Part shown: positions 1 to 11,347 of the stretch, in pieces
Layout of the letters: the number at the start of each line of letters is the position of its first letter
Numbering within the stretch: position 1 is the first letter of the stretch
NCBI GenBank assembly: GCA_004835665.1
Contig: RBKR01000001.1
Span: 2,976,001 to 3,040,000, forward strand
Source: Phoma sp. XZ068
Taxonomy: Eukaryota; Ascomycota; Dothideomycetes; Pleosporales; Didymellaceae
Length of the DNA stretch: 64,000 nt
Direction of reading: 5' to 3'
Notes under the pieces: generated by a model
Databases searched by the model: none
Seen by the model: only the letters and a program-made list of their open reading frames with translations
What the model was told of the DNA's origin: nothing
Program-made: the position numbers and the translations under genes

Positions 1-962
1 TATTGTCTAGCCGCTGCTGAAGACATGGACAAATGACAGGGCTGAGTTCGTATCGCTGGAGGAGCCGAGGTGGACTGCATATTGATGGTTCCCAGGATCT
101 CAGCTGCACGGTGCTGCGGAAGGTGCCGCTCACATCCGCCTTCTACGCGCATTCGTACTTTGGATACGCCTGTACACGCATACGCAGTTTCGCAGTGGAG
201 CCGCGTTGTGCTTTGATGTTTGGCGTGGTTCTAGTCGGTCACAAGCATTTACCGTCGGCGTTCAGAGCCGCCCAGTAGCTCAAGCCCTCCCGCCGCACGG
301 CGAATGGCGTGTTTTTTTTTTGCATGCCGTGTTTGCATCTCGTGAGCGATTTAAGGTCGAGGTTCGCTTACTGGCTCGGCCTCTGCGAGATGGCTTCGAA
401 ATCTGGACCAGCCTTGGTAGCGCACACATCCCTCGCGTTTTGCTCCGATTTCAGGGGAGTCGACACACGGAGCGCATTCGGCTGGTGGGCCTCCCCAGGC
501 GACGCGTTGCCAGAGGTAGCGATGATAGGCGCCAAGGGAGATGACGCGGTGATCGATGGTCCGTGCGCGATGATGCTTACCACAGATGGTGTAGCCGCGG
601 AACGTAAACGGTGTTGGGTCTGGTGTTGGTGGGACCACGCGTGCAGGGTCGTTTCTTCGCAGGCGGAAGGACCCTGGTCCAAGGTGCCGGCTGCGCCCCC
701 GAGGTGGGTTGGGTGGATGCTTGGGGTAAGATTGCAAAGGCACAAAAGACCGACACCACCGACGGACGAGCTCCTTTCGAACAGCTTCCTCTTGCTTGGC
801 CACCCCACGACGCCGACGCCTCTTCTGCGACCGACGCCCTGGCAGCATTCCGCAATCGCATGGCTCTGGAACAACAGCGACTCCCTCCCGGCCAGCCTCT
901 CTCTCCTGCGTCCCCGTCCCATGCGGGTTCTGCTCCGCCGACGCACCCTGCCCTCGGTTCAA
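1..962. other. Left-edge intergenic/5' region
   Basis: No convincing gene is seen. Several long overlapping open frames run on both strands, but none carries a recognisable domain and they overlap each other. The stretch probably holds the promoter and 5' leader of the glycosyltransferase that starts at 963. Confidence 0.5.
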
Positions 963-2610
963 ATGTCTGATATGCCGCGCCATCAATATGAGCGGCTCCC
1001 ACGCACCTCGCTCGAGGCCCACGACCTGCCCGAGCTGCAGTGCTCCGCGTCGACCTCGTCATGGCTCATCACCCTGAGCTCGCGGCTGCCGGGCATGAAG
1101 ACGCTGTCTGAGCGCGCAACCTACACACATCTAGTCACCCCGCGGAGAAAGAAGCGCTCGCTCCTGCGGGCCATCTACTACACCATCTTCGCCTTTCCCT
1201 ACGTGTGCGCTTTCCTGGTCCTCGTCGCAGGCATCTTCTTCCCCAGCTACACCCACCGCCCAGCCCACTACGTCGAGCTGCAACAGCGAGCTGCAAATGG
1301 CACCGAGCCAGGCCGGGCGAACCCATACGGCGAGAAGGTCTTCATTGCTGCATCGCTGTACGAAGATAAAGGCCAATTGACCTCTGGCGGCTGGGGGCGG
1401 TCCGTGCTGCAGCTGATAGATTTGCTGGGTCCAGACAATGTGCATCTGAGCATCTACGAGGATAACCCCACGGAAGCAGCCAAGCAGTCCTTGGCCAGCT
1501 TTCGTCAGAACGTCACCTGTATGTCTACAACACCCCTGAACCACGCACGCAGCTAATTTGTTAGGCAAATCCTCCATTGTCGCCGAAGACTTTGATTCCA
1601 GCACATTGCCTCGCATCACTCTACCCACAGGAGAAACTCGTCTCAAGCGTATTGCGTTCCTTGCTCAAGTTCGAAACCGAGCCCTGGACCCCATCGACCA
1701 CCAGGGTGTCAAGTTCGATAAGATCTTGTACCTGAACGACGTCAACTTCCATCCCATTGACGCCGTCCAGCTGCTCTTTGCAACCAACATAGATTCCACA
1801 GGTCGTACCAACTACGGTGCAGCTTGTGCCCTAGACTTTATCAACGCATTCAAGTACTACGACCGTTTCGCCACGCGGGATTTCGACGGACGCATCACAG
1901 GAATACCCTTCTTTCCATACTTCACCAGCGCTGGAACTGCGACAAGCAGAAAAGACATTCTCTCGCAAAAAGATGCTGTCAGAGTACGCAGCTGCTGGGG
2001 AGGCATGGTCGCTTACGAGGCTCAGTGGTTCCAAGACCAGAAGCAGTTCGAAGAGAAGCCTGCCAATACCACAACCAGTGTTCAAAATACGTCGACGAAC
2101 CTGAGAAAAGATCCGCTACGGTTCCGCTACGAAGAGGAAACGTTCTGGGAAGCATCCGAGTGTTGCTTGATCAACGCTGATCTGCAATATCGGCGCACTG
2201 GAAAAGGCATGCCAGCAGAGTCGGGCGTCTACATGAACCCATACATTCGAGTTGCGTACGACGAGAAGACTTTGTCGTGGCTTAATTTTATACGCCGCCC
2301 AGAGCGTCTATACTCGATCATCCACGATATCCTCAACCCTATGGTCGGCTTTCCTGGCACAAACTCACGCTTGGGCGACGAGCCCGGACAGACCGTCACT
2401 GACACTGTCTGGGAATACGACGATCCCACGCGAGGTTTTGCTCCCGATGCTACAGGCACTGACTTTGCGGGCCATTGGGCTGAGGTTACCAGAGTTGCTA
2501 AGCCCGGCAGCTACTGCGGGTCACCCAACCTGCTCGTCATGAATGACAGGCCTGAGGACGGCAAGGGAAAGTGGCACCAGATCCTCATCCCTCGGCCACC
2601 GAAGGCATAA
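963..2610 (+). CDS. GT69 family (CAP59/CMT1-type) alpha-1,3-mannosyltransferase
   Basis: Two exons, 963-1518 and 1565-2610, join to 533 residues. The intron has a GTATGT donor and a TTAG acceptor. The protein looks like a type II Golgi membrane protein: a basic stretch (RRKKR, about residue 60) precedes one hydrophobic segment at about 67-92, then a lumenal domain. The motifs VRNRALDPI, ILYLNDVNFHP and YGAACALDF are those of the CAP59_mtransfer family. In Cryptococcus this family includes CMT1 and CAP59, which act in mannan or capsule synthesis; in other fungi the acceptor is mostly unknown. The frame is open upstream of 963 (another ATG at 921), but ATG 963 gives a sensible cytosolic tail. 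Family assignment is firm; the acceptor substrate is not known. Confidence 0.88.
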
Positions 2611-2670
2611 TCTTCTCTTCACCATTCTTACGCTGTACGGCCTGTCTTACCATTCACCTTACTTTTACAC

Positions 2671-2710
2671 TTCACCAGAAGACTTTTTCCTTCACCAGAA
2701 GACTTTTTTC
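2671..2710. repeat. 20-nt tandem direct repeat, two copies
   Basis: The unit TTCACCAGAAGACTTTTTCC occurs twice in tandem, the second copy with one base different near its end. It lies just downstream of the GT69 stop codon, so probably in the 3' UTR. Confidence 0.85.
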
Positions 2711-3175
2711 TTTTTAATCAATAGCATAGCGAAGGCGCAATCGGGAGCATGACATCAGCTTGGCAGGAAGATGGCAAGCATGTCGGGCGTTTGACTTTGA
2801 TACAGAAGCCGGATTCGGCGAGAGAAGTAGAACGCTCTTCGGAGGCTTTCCACATAACATCCACCTGTATTCAAGAATGAAAGACAGTTCTGCTATCCTA
2901 GCACAATCAACTCATCTCTCTATGAAGTAATTATGTGACTAAGAATGCATTCGAGGACGCCCCACTGGTGCGCGTCACATGTACTACCTTCACCACGAGC
3001 ATACCAAACTGTTGGCAGTGCAATGCGCCATCGACGCCAACCAATGAAAACACGCACAATCAACGTTTGGATGACTGCACGTGACTAAATCCTTTTTCAG
3101 CCCTACGGCGCTAACGCTGATCTGCAGAGTGCCCATCAAGGTGCCATCCATCACCGGACAGCCTACAAACCCCGT

Positions 3176-3188
3176 TCGTATATATTAA
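3176..3188 (+). promoter_or_regulatory. TATA-like element upstream of the zinc transporter
   Basis: CGTATATATTAAG lies about 170 nt before the start codon at 3357. It is plausible as a core promoter element, but AT-rich words are common and no transcript start is known. Confidence 0.25.
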
Positions 3189-3356
3189 GCCTCATCCACT
3201 ACTCACACAGTATACAACACATACAATTCCGTTTATATATACCACCAGTACCAGCGCAGTGGCTTGTACGACGCGAAATTGAAGTTTTCCGGCCCTACGT
3301 CACGAGCAAAACACAAGGACGGGTTCAGGTGTCGCACGGCGCGGAAGGCTGCAGCC

Positions 3357-4966
3357 ATGCTCGACAATGACGCGCGAGGATGGATTATGTCGGTTGTGAG
3401 CGGTATTGGTAAGTTTGTGTGATATCTCGAGAGAGGATAGATGCTGAGATACCGACAGCATGCACTTTTGGCGCGTCGATAATATGCGTTGACCTTATTA
3501 TCCGCCAGTTTCCTGGCAAGAAGAACTTCAAGATCGAGGATAGTAATGGCTTTCTTTCGGCTGGGTTGAGTCTCTCGTTTGGAGTTATGGTGTGTTGAAT
3601 ACTCTGAAGTGAAGATTCCTGCCAACTAATAGCGGTGTAGATTTTCTCCTCCCTCTTCAGTATGCTGCCATCGGCGAAAAAGTACTTGATTGAAGGAGGT
3701 ATGATTCCAAGGAACGCTGTTTTGACCATGATCGGATGCTTCCTGGTTGGTGCACTGGGCATCTCTGTTGTATCTGACTGGTTGCATCGGTATATTCCGC
3801 ACACTACTGTCGACTGCGATCACGAGCATGGCGATGAAGAGGAGGGCAAGGTTGACGACGAGGAAGCAGCGCACTCTCACGGGGTAATGCAAGAGCGACC
3901 GCAGCTCGACTCTCAACATGACCATGACGGTCATCGCTCGTATGGGGCCACTGGCGACAACCAGAACCCCAAGTTGCCTCGTAGGCCCTCCTTACATACG
4001 ACTATCTCCACCAAAGTCTCCCAGCTCGTCACTGGCCAAACGAAAGCGATCTGTGACGAGAACGGGCAGTGTTACGGATACTCCGACACCTGCGGAACCG
4101 AATGCTTCAGGAACATCCAGCACGCGCGTCCTCTCCGACTGCACTCCTCCAAGTCAAATCAGCATCTGAATGTTGCGCGGCCCTCCGCAGCCAGCAGACA
4201 CCAAACCACCCAAGGCCCACACGCTCATGACCGCCAACCCCTCACTCTCGAAAACGTAGACGAAACAACCCCTCTTGTACCAACCCGCTCCGGACCCCCA
4301 ACAATGGAAAGCTCAGTCGCAAGTCTCCCCCCAACCAACGGCGCGCACCCCCATAGCCTCGCACAAAAACACAGTACCACATCCCTCTCCTCATCAACCT
4401 CCTCATCCTCCTCCCACTCCCACACAACCCACGCCTCCCACGCCCAACACCACCACCACGTCCCAACCAACGTCTTCCTCTCCATCGGCCTCCAAACCAG
4501 CACTGCCATCGCCCTCCACAAAATCCCCGAAGGCTTCATAACCTACGCCACAAACCACGCAAACCCCACCCTCGGCCTAAGCATCTTCCTCGCCCTCTTC
4601 ATCCACAACATAACCGAAGGCTTCGCCATGGCGCTCCCGCTGTACCTCGCCATCAACAGCCGCTGGAAAGCAATGTTCTGGTCCGCGCTGCTCGGCGGCG
4701 TGTCGCAGCCTTTAGGCGCCGCGGTAGCAGCGCTGTGGTTCAAGGTTGCGAATAAGCAGCATGGGGGAGGGGAGGGGGAAGGGCTAGATGGGCCGGGCGA
4801 GACGGTATATGGATGTATGTTTGCGGTGACGGCGGGGATTATGGCGATGGTGTCGTTGCAGTTGTTGGGTGAATCGTTGGATTTGACGCATAGTAGGAAA
4901 TTGTGCTTTGCGAGTGCGTTTGCGGGGATGGGGATACTGGGGTTGAGTTCTGCGTTGACTGCGTAG
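3357..4966 (+). CDS. ZIP family zinc transporter, ZRT3-like (vacuolar type)
   Basis: Three exons, 3357-3408, 3459-3589 and 3641-4966, join in phase to 502 residues. The N-terminal half has hydrophobic segments around FLSAGLSLSFGVMIFSSLF and AVLTMIGCFLVGALGI. A long polar loop follows, rich in His, Asp and Glu, with a HASHAQHHHH cluster. The C-terminal half has the ZIP signature helices HKIPEGF and HNITEGFA, whose His and Glu residues bind the transported metal. Length (yeast ZRT3 is also close to 500) and the second-helix sequence point to the ZRT3 group, which releases zinc from the vacuole. The family is secure; the membrane is inferred. The first exon start at 3357 is the only in-frame ATG that splices cleanly. 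Confidence 0.87.
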
Positions 4967-5209
4967 GAGATGCTGGGGTGTTCGTTTGGTTGGAGGAGAT
5001 TGAAGCTCTGTTCGGGACTTTGGATGGTCGTTGCATATTTTTTTGGAGAGCTAGTTGAGGCATTTCGTGGTGTTAGGGTGCTTTGGTATAACTTGCACTT
5101 GCATTTGCAGGGCGCGTCACATTCAACATCAATCAATGCAATTCATAATGATGACAGTCATTCGATTCGCCCGATTGTCTCTGTCGAGCTATTACAACTA
5201 CTAACTTCC

Positions 5210-7412
5210 CTACATCTCACTAGAAGTTCTCGGATACTCATCGGCTGGGTGTTGGATGCTGTTAACCTCCACTCTCGCCTCTTCCCAGGCTGCTTTATTG
5301 CGTTTCGCCCAGTCGAGATGACATTGTGCGAACTCCATCTGTAGGCCATATTAGTACTCTTCGACTTCATTACGTTGAGTGCAAGGGAAAACCTACCATG
5401 TATCGTCGCAAATCGTTCTCCTTTTCCTCTTGAAATCTTCGCATGTCCTTCATGACGCCTCTACTTGCGTCCTTGGTATCCTTCTCTGCGACGCCTAGCG
5501 CTTGCTCAAGCTATGTTGCGTTAGCATACTCCTCCCACGCTGGGTTTGATTACTAACCTGCACCAGACTATCCCTGGTCTTCCCAATCTGGTCTCTCCTT
5601 GTCTTCTCAGGATCAACATCTGCCATACCCCGGAACGCATGTGTGATTGATCCAAACAGCTTATTCGTGACAAAGTTGCCACTCGCTGTTTTCTTGTGCG
5701 GAGTAGTCGGTGGCGAGTAGGCGTTCTGGTTCGGGGGTTCTGGCGCACCTTGGTGGCTCGAAGGTGGTGGTCCATCCCCGTGTGTGGGCGGGAAGTCCGA
5801 ATCAATCGAAGCTCTGTCTGCCTCCACACTTCGCCTGGGCTCTGAATTGTCGCTCCGTTGAGAGCTGTGTGAGGTTGCACGACTTCGTGACGGAACGTGG
5901 CCGACGCCGCTGAGGTGTTGCTCTAGACGTTTAGATTCTGCTTCACTGCGCTCGAGAGATTCGAGGAGGTTGCGTTTCCTCTCGAGCTCGTCTTTGGTCA
6001 TGTCTTCCTGTATCCGTTTCAGGATACGGTATTTGAGGACCGCGCGAACGACACCAGCAAACTGCGCGCTTTCGCGCATGGGTTCGGCGAAGCTTGCGCT
6101 GAGAGAGGATGATAGTTCTGTAGTTGAGACGTAAGTGGAGTCGACTGCCTGCCCAGTCTTCTCAATCGCCGCGGCGAGCGATTGCGATTGCTCGGACAGC
6201 GAGAACGCATTAAAGCGTGCACCCAGATCTGCCATGTCGTCGCCCCATGCTCCTAAGTGCGTGAGCAGTCGCCTATTGACCTTTTCCATCGGTCCTTGGA
6301 GCAGATGTTCCAGCTCTTTAGAAGACTGCTCGAAGTTGACAAAGTAAGGATCCAGCTCTTCTTCTGACAACTCCCGCGATTCCGGAGGAAAGCGGCCAAA
6401 GACTTGCGGCCCAGCCGTTGTATGCGCGGCGGTAGAAGGTAGTGCAGCATGATTTGGCGGTGATGTTGGTGTGCCTGAGCTGGATGTCGATCCAGCAGAC
6501 TTTAGCTTGGCCGAGGATGATGGGACGGGGAGATAGCTGTGGGCTTGGGTAGGGTTCGCGGTGTCCAGCGGGGGAGCTTTCAAGATCTGCTTAGGAATGT
6601 TCGCGACGGGTGCACTGCCCAATACCTCATTCTGACAGCATATGTTAGCAAGCGAATGGCTTTAACCGTAGCAAGAGCTGCTCACCCAGCTTGTATGTGG
6701 GTCAAGGAATCGCCAGAAGACGCCGTCCTCCATAACCTCCTTCATAGCCCGGCAGCGATTGAGGAAGACAGCCAACATGCGCTTCCTCAGGTCTATTATA
6801 CCGGCATCTTCCTTCGCTTTTGTAGGTCGCGCAGCGTAGTCTGCCATTGAGTGCTTCTCAGGTATCGGCGGGATGATAAGGATTGGGTGTAGATTGACCA
6901 GCGTCGCTCGCAACGAAGCGAACTCAGAGTACCTGCGCTTAACTTCAAGGCCCTGTGTTGGTGTTAGCCCATTGCTTTAATAATATGGATGGGTGTCCTA
7001 CGCCGCAATTGATGGTGTACTGTATAAAGTTGACATTGTCTTTCCCAGCCTCGGTGATGAGGATGAGTTGCCCAGGGTTCTCGTACAGCCATTGCTCCAC
7101 GCGCGCATCGTAGCCGCCCTTCTTAGGTGCAACAGGCTCGCCGCTTGGCTGGTCCTCGTCATAGTCGACATCGCTCATGTCTCGCTGCGAGACATACTCG
7201 GGCGAATCTTGCGCGGGGGACGATGTCTCGGAAGGCGGCGTCGCTGGTCGGTACGGTACTACAGCACAGTAAGCTCATAGTCCTGGTATAGCTGTAGTAT
7301 CAAGCTTTGAAGCCTTACAGGCAGTAGGGGAAGCTAGCCCTGTATTATCAGAGGCGTTGGAATCATGGCGGGCAAAGGACCCGTATGGGTTGTTGTCCTC
7401 GTCGTCCCACAT
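5210..7412 (-). CDS. snx41: Sorting nexin SNX41/ATG20 (PX-BAR protein)
   Basis: Six exons on the minus strand: 7412-7319, 7258-7002, 6952-6686, 6631-5558, 5510-5397 and 5338-5210, giving 644 residues. It opens with MWDDEDNNPYGSF, typical of this family. A PX domain follows, with the RRYSEF motif (about 123-128) that binds phosphatidylinositol 3-phosphate, and a PPIPEKH loop. Residues about 280-640 form the BAR-like coiled region, interrupted by a low-complexity Ser/Pro segment, and end in KENDLRRYM. Yeast homologues work with SNX4 in endosome-to-Golgi retrieval and selective autophagy. The small C-terminal exons read through out of phase unless two introns are removed; removal restores the conserved tail. 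The first exon starts at 7412. Confidence 0.92.
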
Positions 7413-8055
7413 GGCGGGGTAAGGCCAGCTTGCTGGGCAACAGGTGCTGTGGCGCGGAGATAATATATGGGTAGCAAGGAAGCGTTTCGTGGGGTGAGAA
7501 GCGCGAACTGTTCTGGGCCTGTGTGGTGGAGTCGTGAGCTTCAGGCACCGCTTTCCGCAGCTCGGATGACGTCGGGGGATCTCCATGCACGGTGCAGGCG
7601 CTACTGGTCCCCAGCCAATGTGTGGCTGGGGCGACCGCTTCGCACCTCACCACGCTCATAGCGAACAGCGAACAGCGAACAGCGAACACGCAAGTTTGTA
7701 GAAATATCCGTGTGATGACACGTGGAAAGTGAGCTTCATAGTCTATTTTCTCGTGATGAAGCTCGACCGTTTGTTGCTCACAGTAGCCGCTCAACTGAGG
7801 GATTGGAGAGATTGTCATGAAGCTCACCTTCTGTCCAAACCAAACACTTGGTGTAGATTGCATATATAGTGTAAGCCTTCGCACCTTGGAAAGCTCTCTC
7901 ACAAGGTAGATATGTACAAAGTTTTCGGCTCTTCCAATGTCTCGCAGTATTACATCCGCTTTGACTTGCACTCATCAAACTAGCTGGATCTTCTCAATCA
8001 TTTTCGTCATATCTTTTCTTGTATGTTCTGAGCCAAGCATAACTAAGTCTTCTCA
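7413..8055. other. Divergent intergenic region between snx41 and the 8.1-kb gene
   Basis: No gene is supported. It should contain both promoters. A 7-bp tandem repeat sits at 7660-7687. Confidence 0.5.
7660..7687. repeat. Four tandem copies of a 7-bp unit
   Basis: AGCGAAC is repeated four times without interruption, about 250 nt upstream of the snx41 start codon. Confidence 0.9.
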
Positions 8056-10665
8056 ATGTTCACCGTGATGGTTGTGGATGCAGCTGCCAAAGGCGGCAGT
8101 CCCGTATTTCAGGACTTCTCCCACACTGACACCTCTCTTCCCATCCCCATCTCATACTGTTTACCCAGGACTTGTAGATGTCTGCCCTGTTGTTTGATGC
8201 TCGAGCAAGCTTCTCTCTCTGCTGCTCTCTCTCCTCGCAGCAGTGAGGACGAGCTGTACCAAAGGAGTCTTCACGCCTGCATCGAAGGCATCGAGAACTT
8301 TCCAGTCAACCAAAGGCAGAGCTCAGCAGGTAGTTCATATCTTCTTTTGCTCCGTCTCAAATTATCCTTAACTGAGAGTGCCCCACAGGTAGTCACTTCC
8401 TCACTAGATCTTTCGCTAAGCGCGCAGTGGCCTCACTCGCGGGAGTGGAGCTATCTGATACTTTAACTGCGCCTGCCCCCTCACCTCCACATCAGACTTG
8501 GTCATCAACTTCTCATCCTCCCTCTCCATTAGTCACTGCAAGTATGGACCGCTCACTGCTTCATGGTGGCCCTGTTCGAGGCAACGCGGGCCCACGTCGG
8601 AGTCACCAGGACGCGAGACCTACACAAGATGCGAGACCTGCACAAGACGCGAGATCTTCGCAAGACGCAGGGTTTTCTCAAGACGCAACGTTTTCTCAAG
8701 ACGCACGAAGCAACTTTGCTGTCCAGCCTGCTGCTAACGCAGGTACCTTCAAGCTTAAGAGGAATGCCGTGAAGATTGTGAGCGCTGCAGGCTCAGCGCC
8801 GAGTTCTACACTCTCCAAGGTACCTGTACAATCAGCGTCGGTAACAAGATCACCGGCTTTGACCTCTCTGCTGACACCACTTCCATCTTCTGCGCCAGAT
8901 TCAGTCAACAAGCACCAACCGGCAGTGAACGAGTACGTACACATCTTTTGGGAGCGACATTTATCTCTTGAGCGCAACTGACGCCATCTACTAGAAACGA
9001 GAGATCCGGAGTCGCTAGACCGACTGTGAAGACTCCACAACCTGAAGTCACCTCCCTCCTCCCTTCGAAGATCGAAATGCCTCCTCTGCCGACCTTTGTC
9101 GCAAACAGCTCTCTGGATGACATGTTTGCTCGACTGTCATCCGCAACGCCCAGCATTCCCTCAAGACCTGCCCAAGAGCTCTCGCCGGCCGGACCTGACA
9201 AGTCTATGTTCTCGTTTGAGGATTGCTTGGATGCTAGTACAGTCGCAACAAATGTCCCTAGCACAATCACCTCCGAAGATCGGGCCCAGCTGCGTCTACC
9301 ACTGCAAGACCCCGATCGCCTTCGGGTCGACCCGAAAGACGACCGATCAACACCTGAAGTGCAGCAAAGCCCGCCCTCCACCAGCTGGCAGGGTGAGTCT
9401 CAAGACGAGCTAGAGGGAGAGTATCTCCGCAAGGCAGCGGCGTACTTCAGTGCGCTTTCTTTTCGCGTGGGCGATGCTGCATACATTATCAAGGTCGTGG
9501 CGACCAAGCTGCACATCACCTATGCCCCCAAGATGATCAAGCTGCAACCAGAGGAGGTAGAGAAACTCCGAGCTCGCTACATCTTTGCTGTGGTGAACTT
9601 CGTCAACAACACAGTCAAGCTCAACCCCAAGCCACTGACCGCAGCCTTTGTGAAAAAGGTGCTGGACGATAGCAACGGTGACTTCCTGCAACTTTGTGCT
9701 GCTTTGGTGCAGGGCAAGTATCTTGCGCTTGATCGTCTGGAGCAAGTTACGGGTTTGTGTCAAACTATTCTCGATGTGCTGCCGAAAGCCGATGTCAATC
9801 CAATTGCAGCACAACCAGAGACTCAGAAGTCTGATGCAAGTGCCAGCGAATCTTTGCCACTTACTTCTGCAGTGGAGCCAAAGGTAGTGTCAGGCGACCC
9901 ATTAGAAGGCATGAAAGCTTGGCCAAGTCAGGAGAAGCGTGAACATGGTAAGTGATGAAGCGGTGTATCATTCAGGCAAGCAGCTGTAGTTGCAACTGTA
10001 CAATCTTGTTGTGATAAAGGCTGACCTGCTTAGGTGCCATCTATCGAACTTGTGTCCTGAAGGGCGTCTCCGGTATCAAGTCACTAAATGAGCTGCAAGC
10101 TCTGGTGTGGGGCGGTAGACTTGAGTCAATCTCCATGCCAGAGTCTGGGTCAGATTTTGCCCTCGTTAAGTTTCTCACTCCCGAAGCCTGTCAGGTCTAT
10201 CTCGATGCCACCGAGAACGGCATCGAGGTCCAAGGCAGCGCGAAGAAGACGGTTGTCTTTGTAGATAAGCAGCCGGGTCCAAGCTCCATCAATGACGTTA
10301 TTCAGAACTGCATTGACGGAGATGCTTCTCGCTGCGTACGAGCCACGGGAGCGGACGATGACTGGACAGATGGAGCGCTGCTAACGCTCGCGCGTGGTAA
10401 GCAGCAGATCAAGAGGGAGGTTGATTGCATCAAACAGGGCAAAACCGCCCGTGATGTAAGTAGTACGCTACTCATTCACTCTAGAGATTCGCTAACGGTG
10501 CATTAGCACCACTACATCGAGTTTCGCTTCGGCAACATCTATCACGCTCTCAACTTTCGGCGTTGCCTCATGGAAGACGACGAGTGGGAACACTGTTCTA
10601 TTGCTTACGCTTCGGACCCATGCGAGCTTGCGCATGGAGTGCACTATAAGGATTCGGACAAATAA
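8056..10665 (+). CDS. Unrecognised protein with hexapeptide repeats and RRM-like C-terminus
   Basis: Five exons, 8056-8329, 8389-8932, 8995-9947, 10034-10455 and 10507-10665, join in phase to 783 residues. I do not recognise the whole protein. The N-terminal part is Ser/Pro/Thr-rich and probably disordered, with six repeats of a Q-D-A-R-x-x type unit (8607-8714). A helical middle region (about 9415-9790) includes YFSALSFRVGDAAYIIKVV and ends near a TILDVLP motif. The C-terminal exons read like an RRM fold: RTCVLKGVSGI could be strand one, and FALVKFLTPEACQVYLDA the RNP1-side strand and helix. It ends with the compact HHYIEFRFGNIYHALNFRR segment. RNA binding is an inference. The start is the least certain part: exon 1 has no known domain, and ATG 8544 is a possible shorter start. 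Confidence 0.72.
8607..8714 (+). repeat. Six 18-nt coding repeats (Q-D-A-x-x-x)
   Basis: Six successive 18-nt units each start with CAG/CAA then GAC/GAT, coding for QDAR-like hexapeptides. The last three have drifted. The repeat number could vary between strains. Confidence 0.9.
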
Positions 10666-11347
10666 GGCAGCGATCGCGTGAACAGCGTAGCCACAATGGG
10701 AGGCAAGTACGAAGCCTGGTTTAGACAAGGTGCTGCGATGGTGTGCATCGTTTCAAGGGCGTGCGACATGGGCTGGTATACGGCATCTATGTTCCGACTA
10801 CCGAACCAAATTATTTGACTTCCATCAATGCTCTTGATGGTTGTTTGTAGATTACCTCAAGCATCTAAAACGCCGGAGAATGTGCAGATTTGGTGCTAAA
10901 CAATCCTATTTAACACGATTCGCTAAGGCAGCGTGGTAACCATTAATTACTGACAGCGCGGTGGCTTCAATTCGCTCAGTGTCACAATTGCTTCTAGGGT
11001 GTGATTTTGATGTAGGCCCTATTTGAGGATAGTGATATACGCAGCGTTGCGTTTCTGTCAGGTGCTCAGGAGGAGAGTTCTCCTCGAAAGTAATCAGATG
11101 GACTACTAGACAGAGAATAGAACCATGAGACTATGAGATACAAGGTGAACCTTTGAGGTCAACAAACTACCGTATGTTCACGGGCGACATCGTAGTGAGG
11201 TGTACTTCGTAGATGTGACTAGCGCCAAAAATTCCGATGCCCCACATCTGGCTATTCCCAGCGCGTCACACTCGAACTTGAACCTCACCACAAAATTTGT
11301 GGCCCGTGACCCAGACGCCTCATTCCACTGTTTCGAAGAAGCCTGAA
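10666..11347. other. Intergenic region upstream of trm732
   Basis: No gene is seen. AT-richer than its flanks; probably the terminator of the 8.1-kb gene and the promoter of trm732. Confidence 0.5.

Larger units (their letters stand above)
2611..3356. other. Intergenic, 3' end of GT69 gene and promoter of zinc transporter
   Basis: No gene is seen. It holds a 20-nt direct repeat at 2671-2710 and an AT-rich TATA-like patch at about 3178-3187. Confidence 0.5.

Noticed and set aside
309..962. Extended N-terminal reading frame upstream of the GT69 start
   Set aside because: The frame is open, but the composition is not protein-like, and the membrane anchor already sits near a good start at 963.
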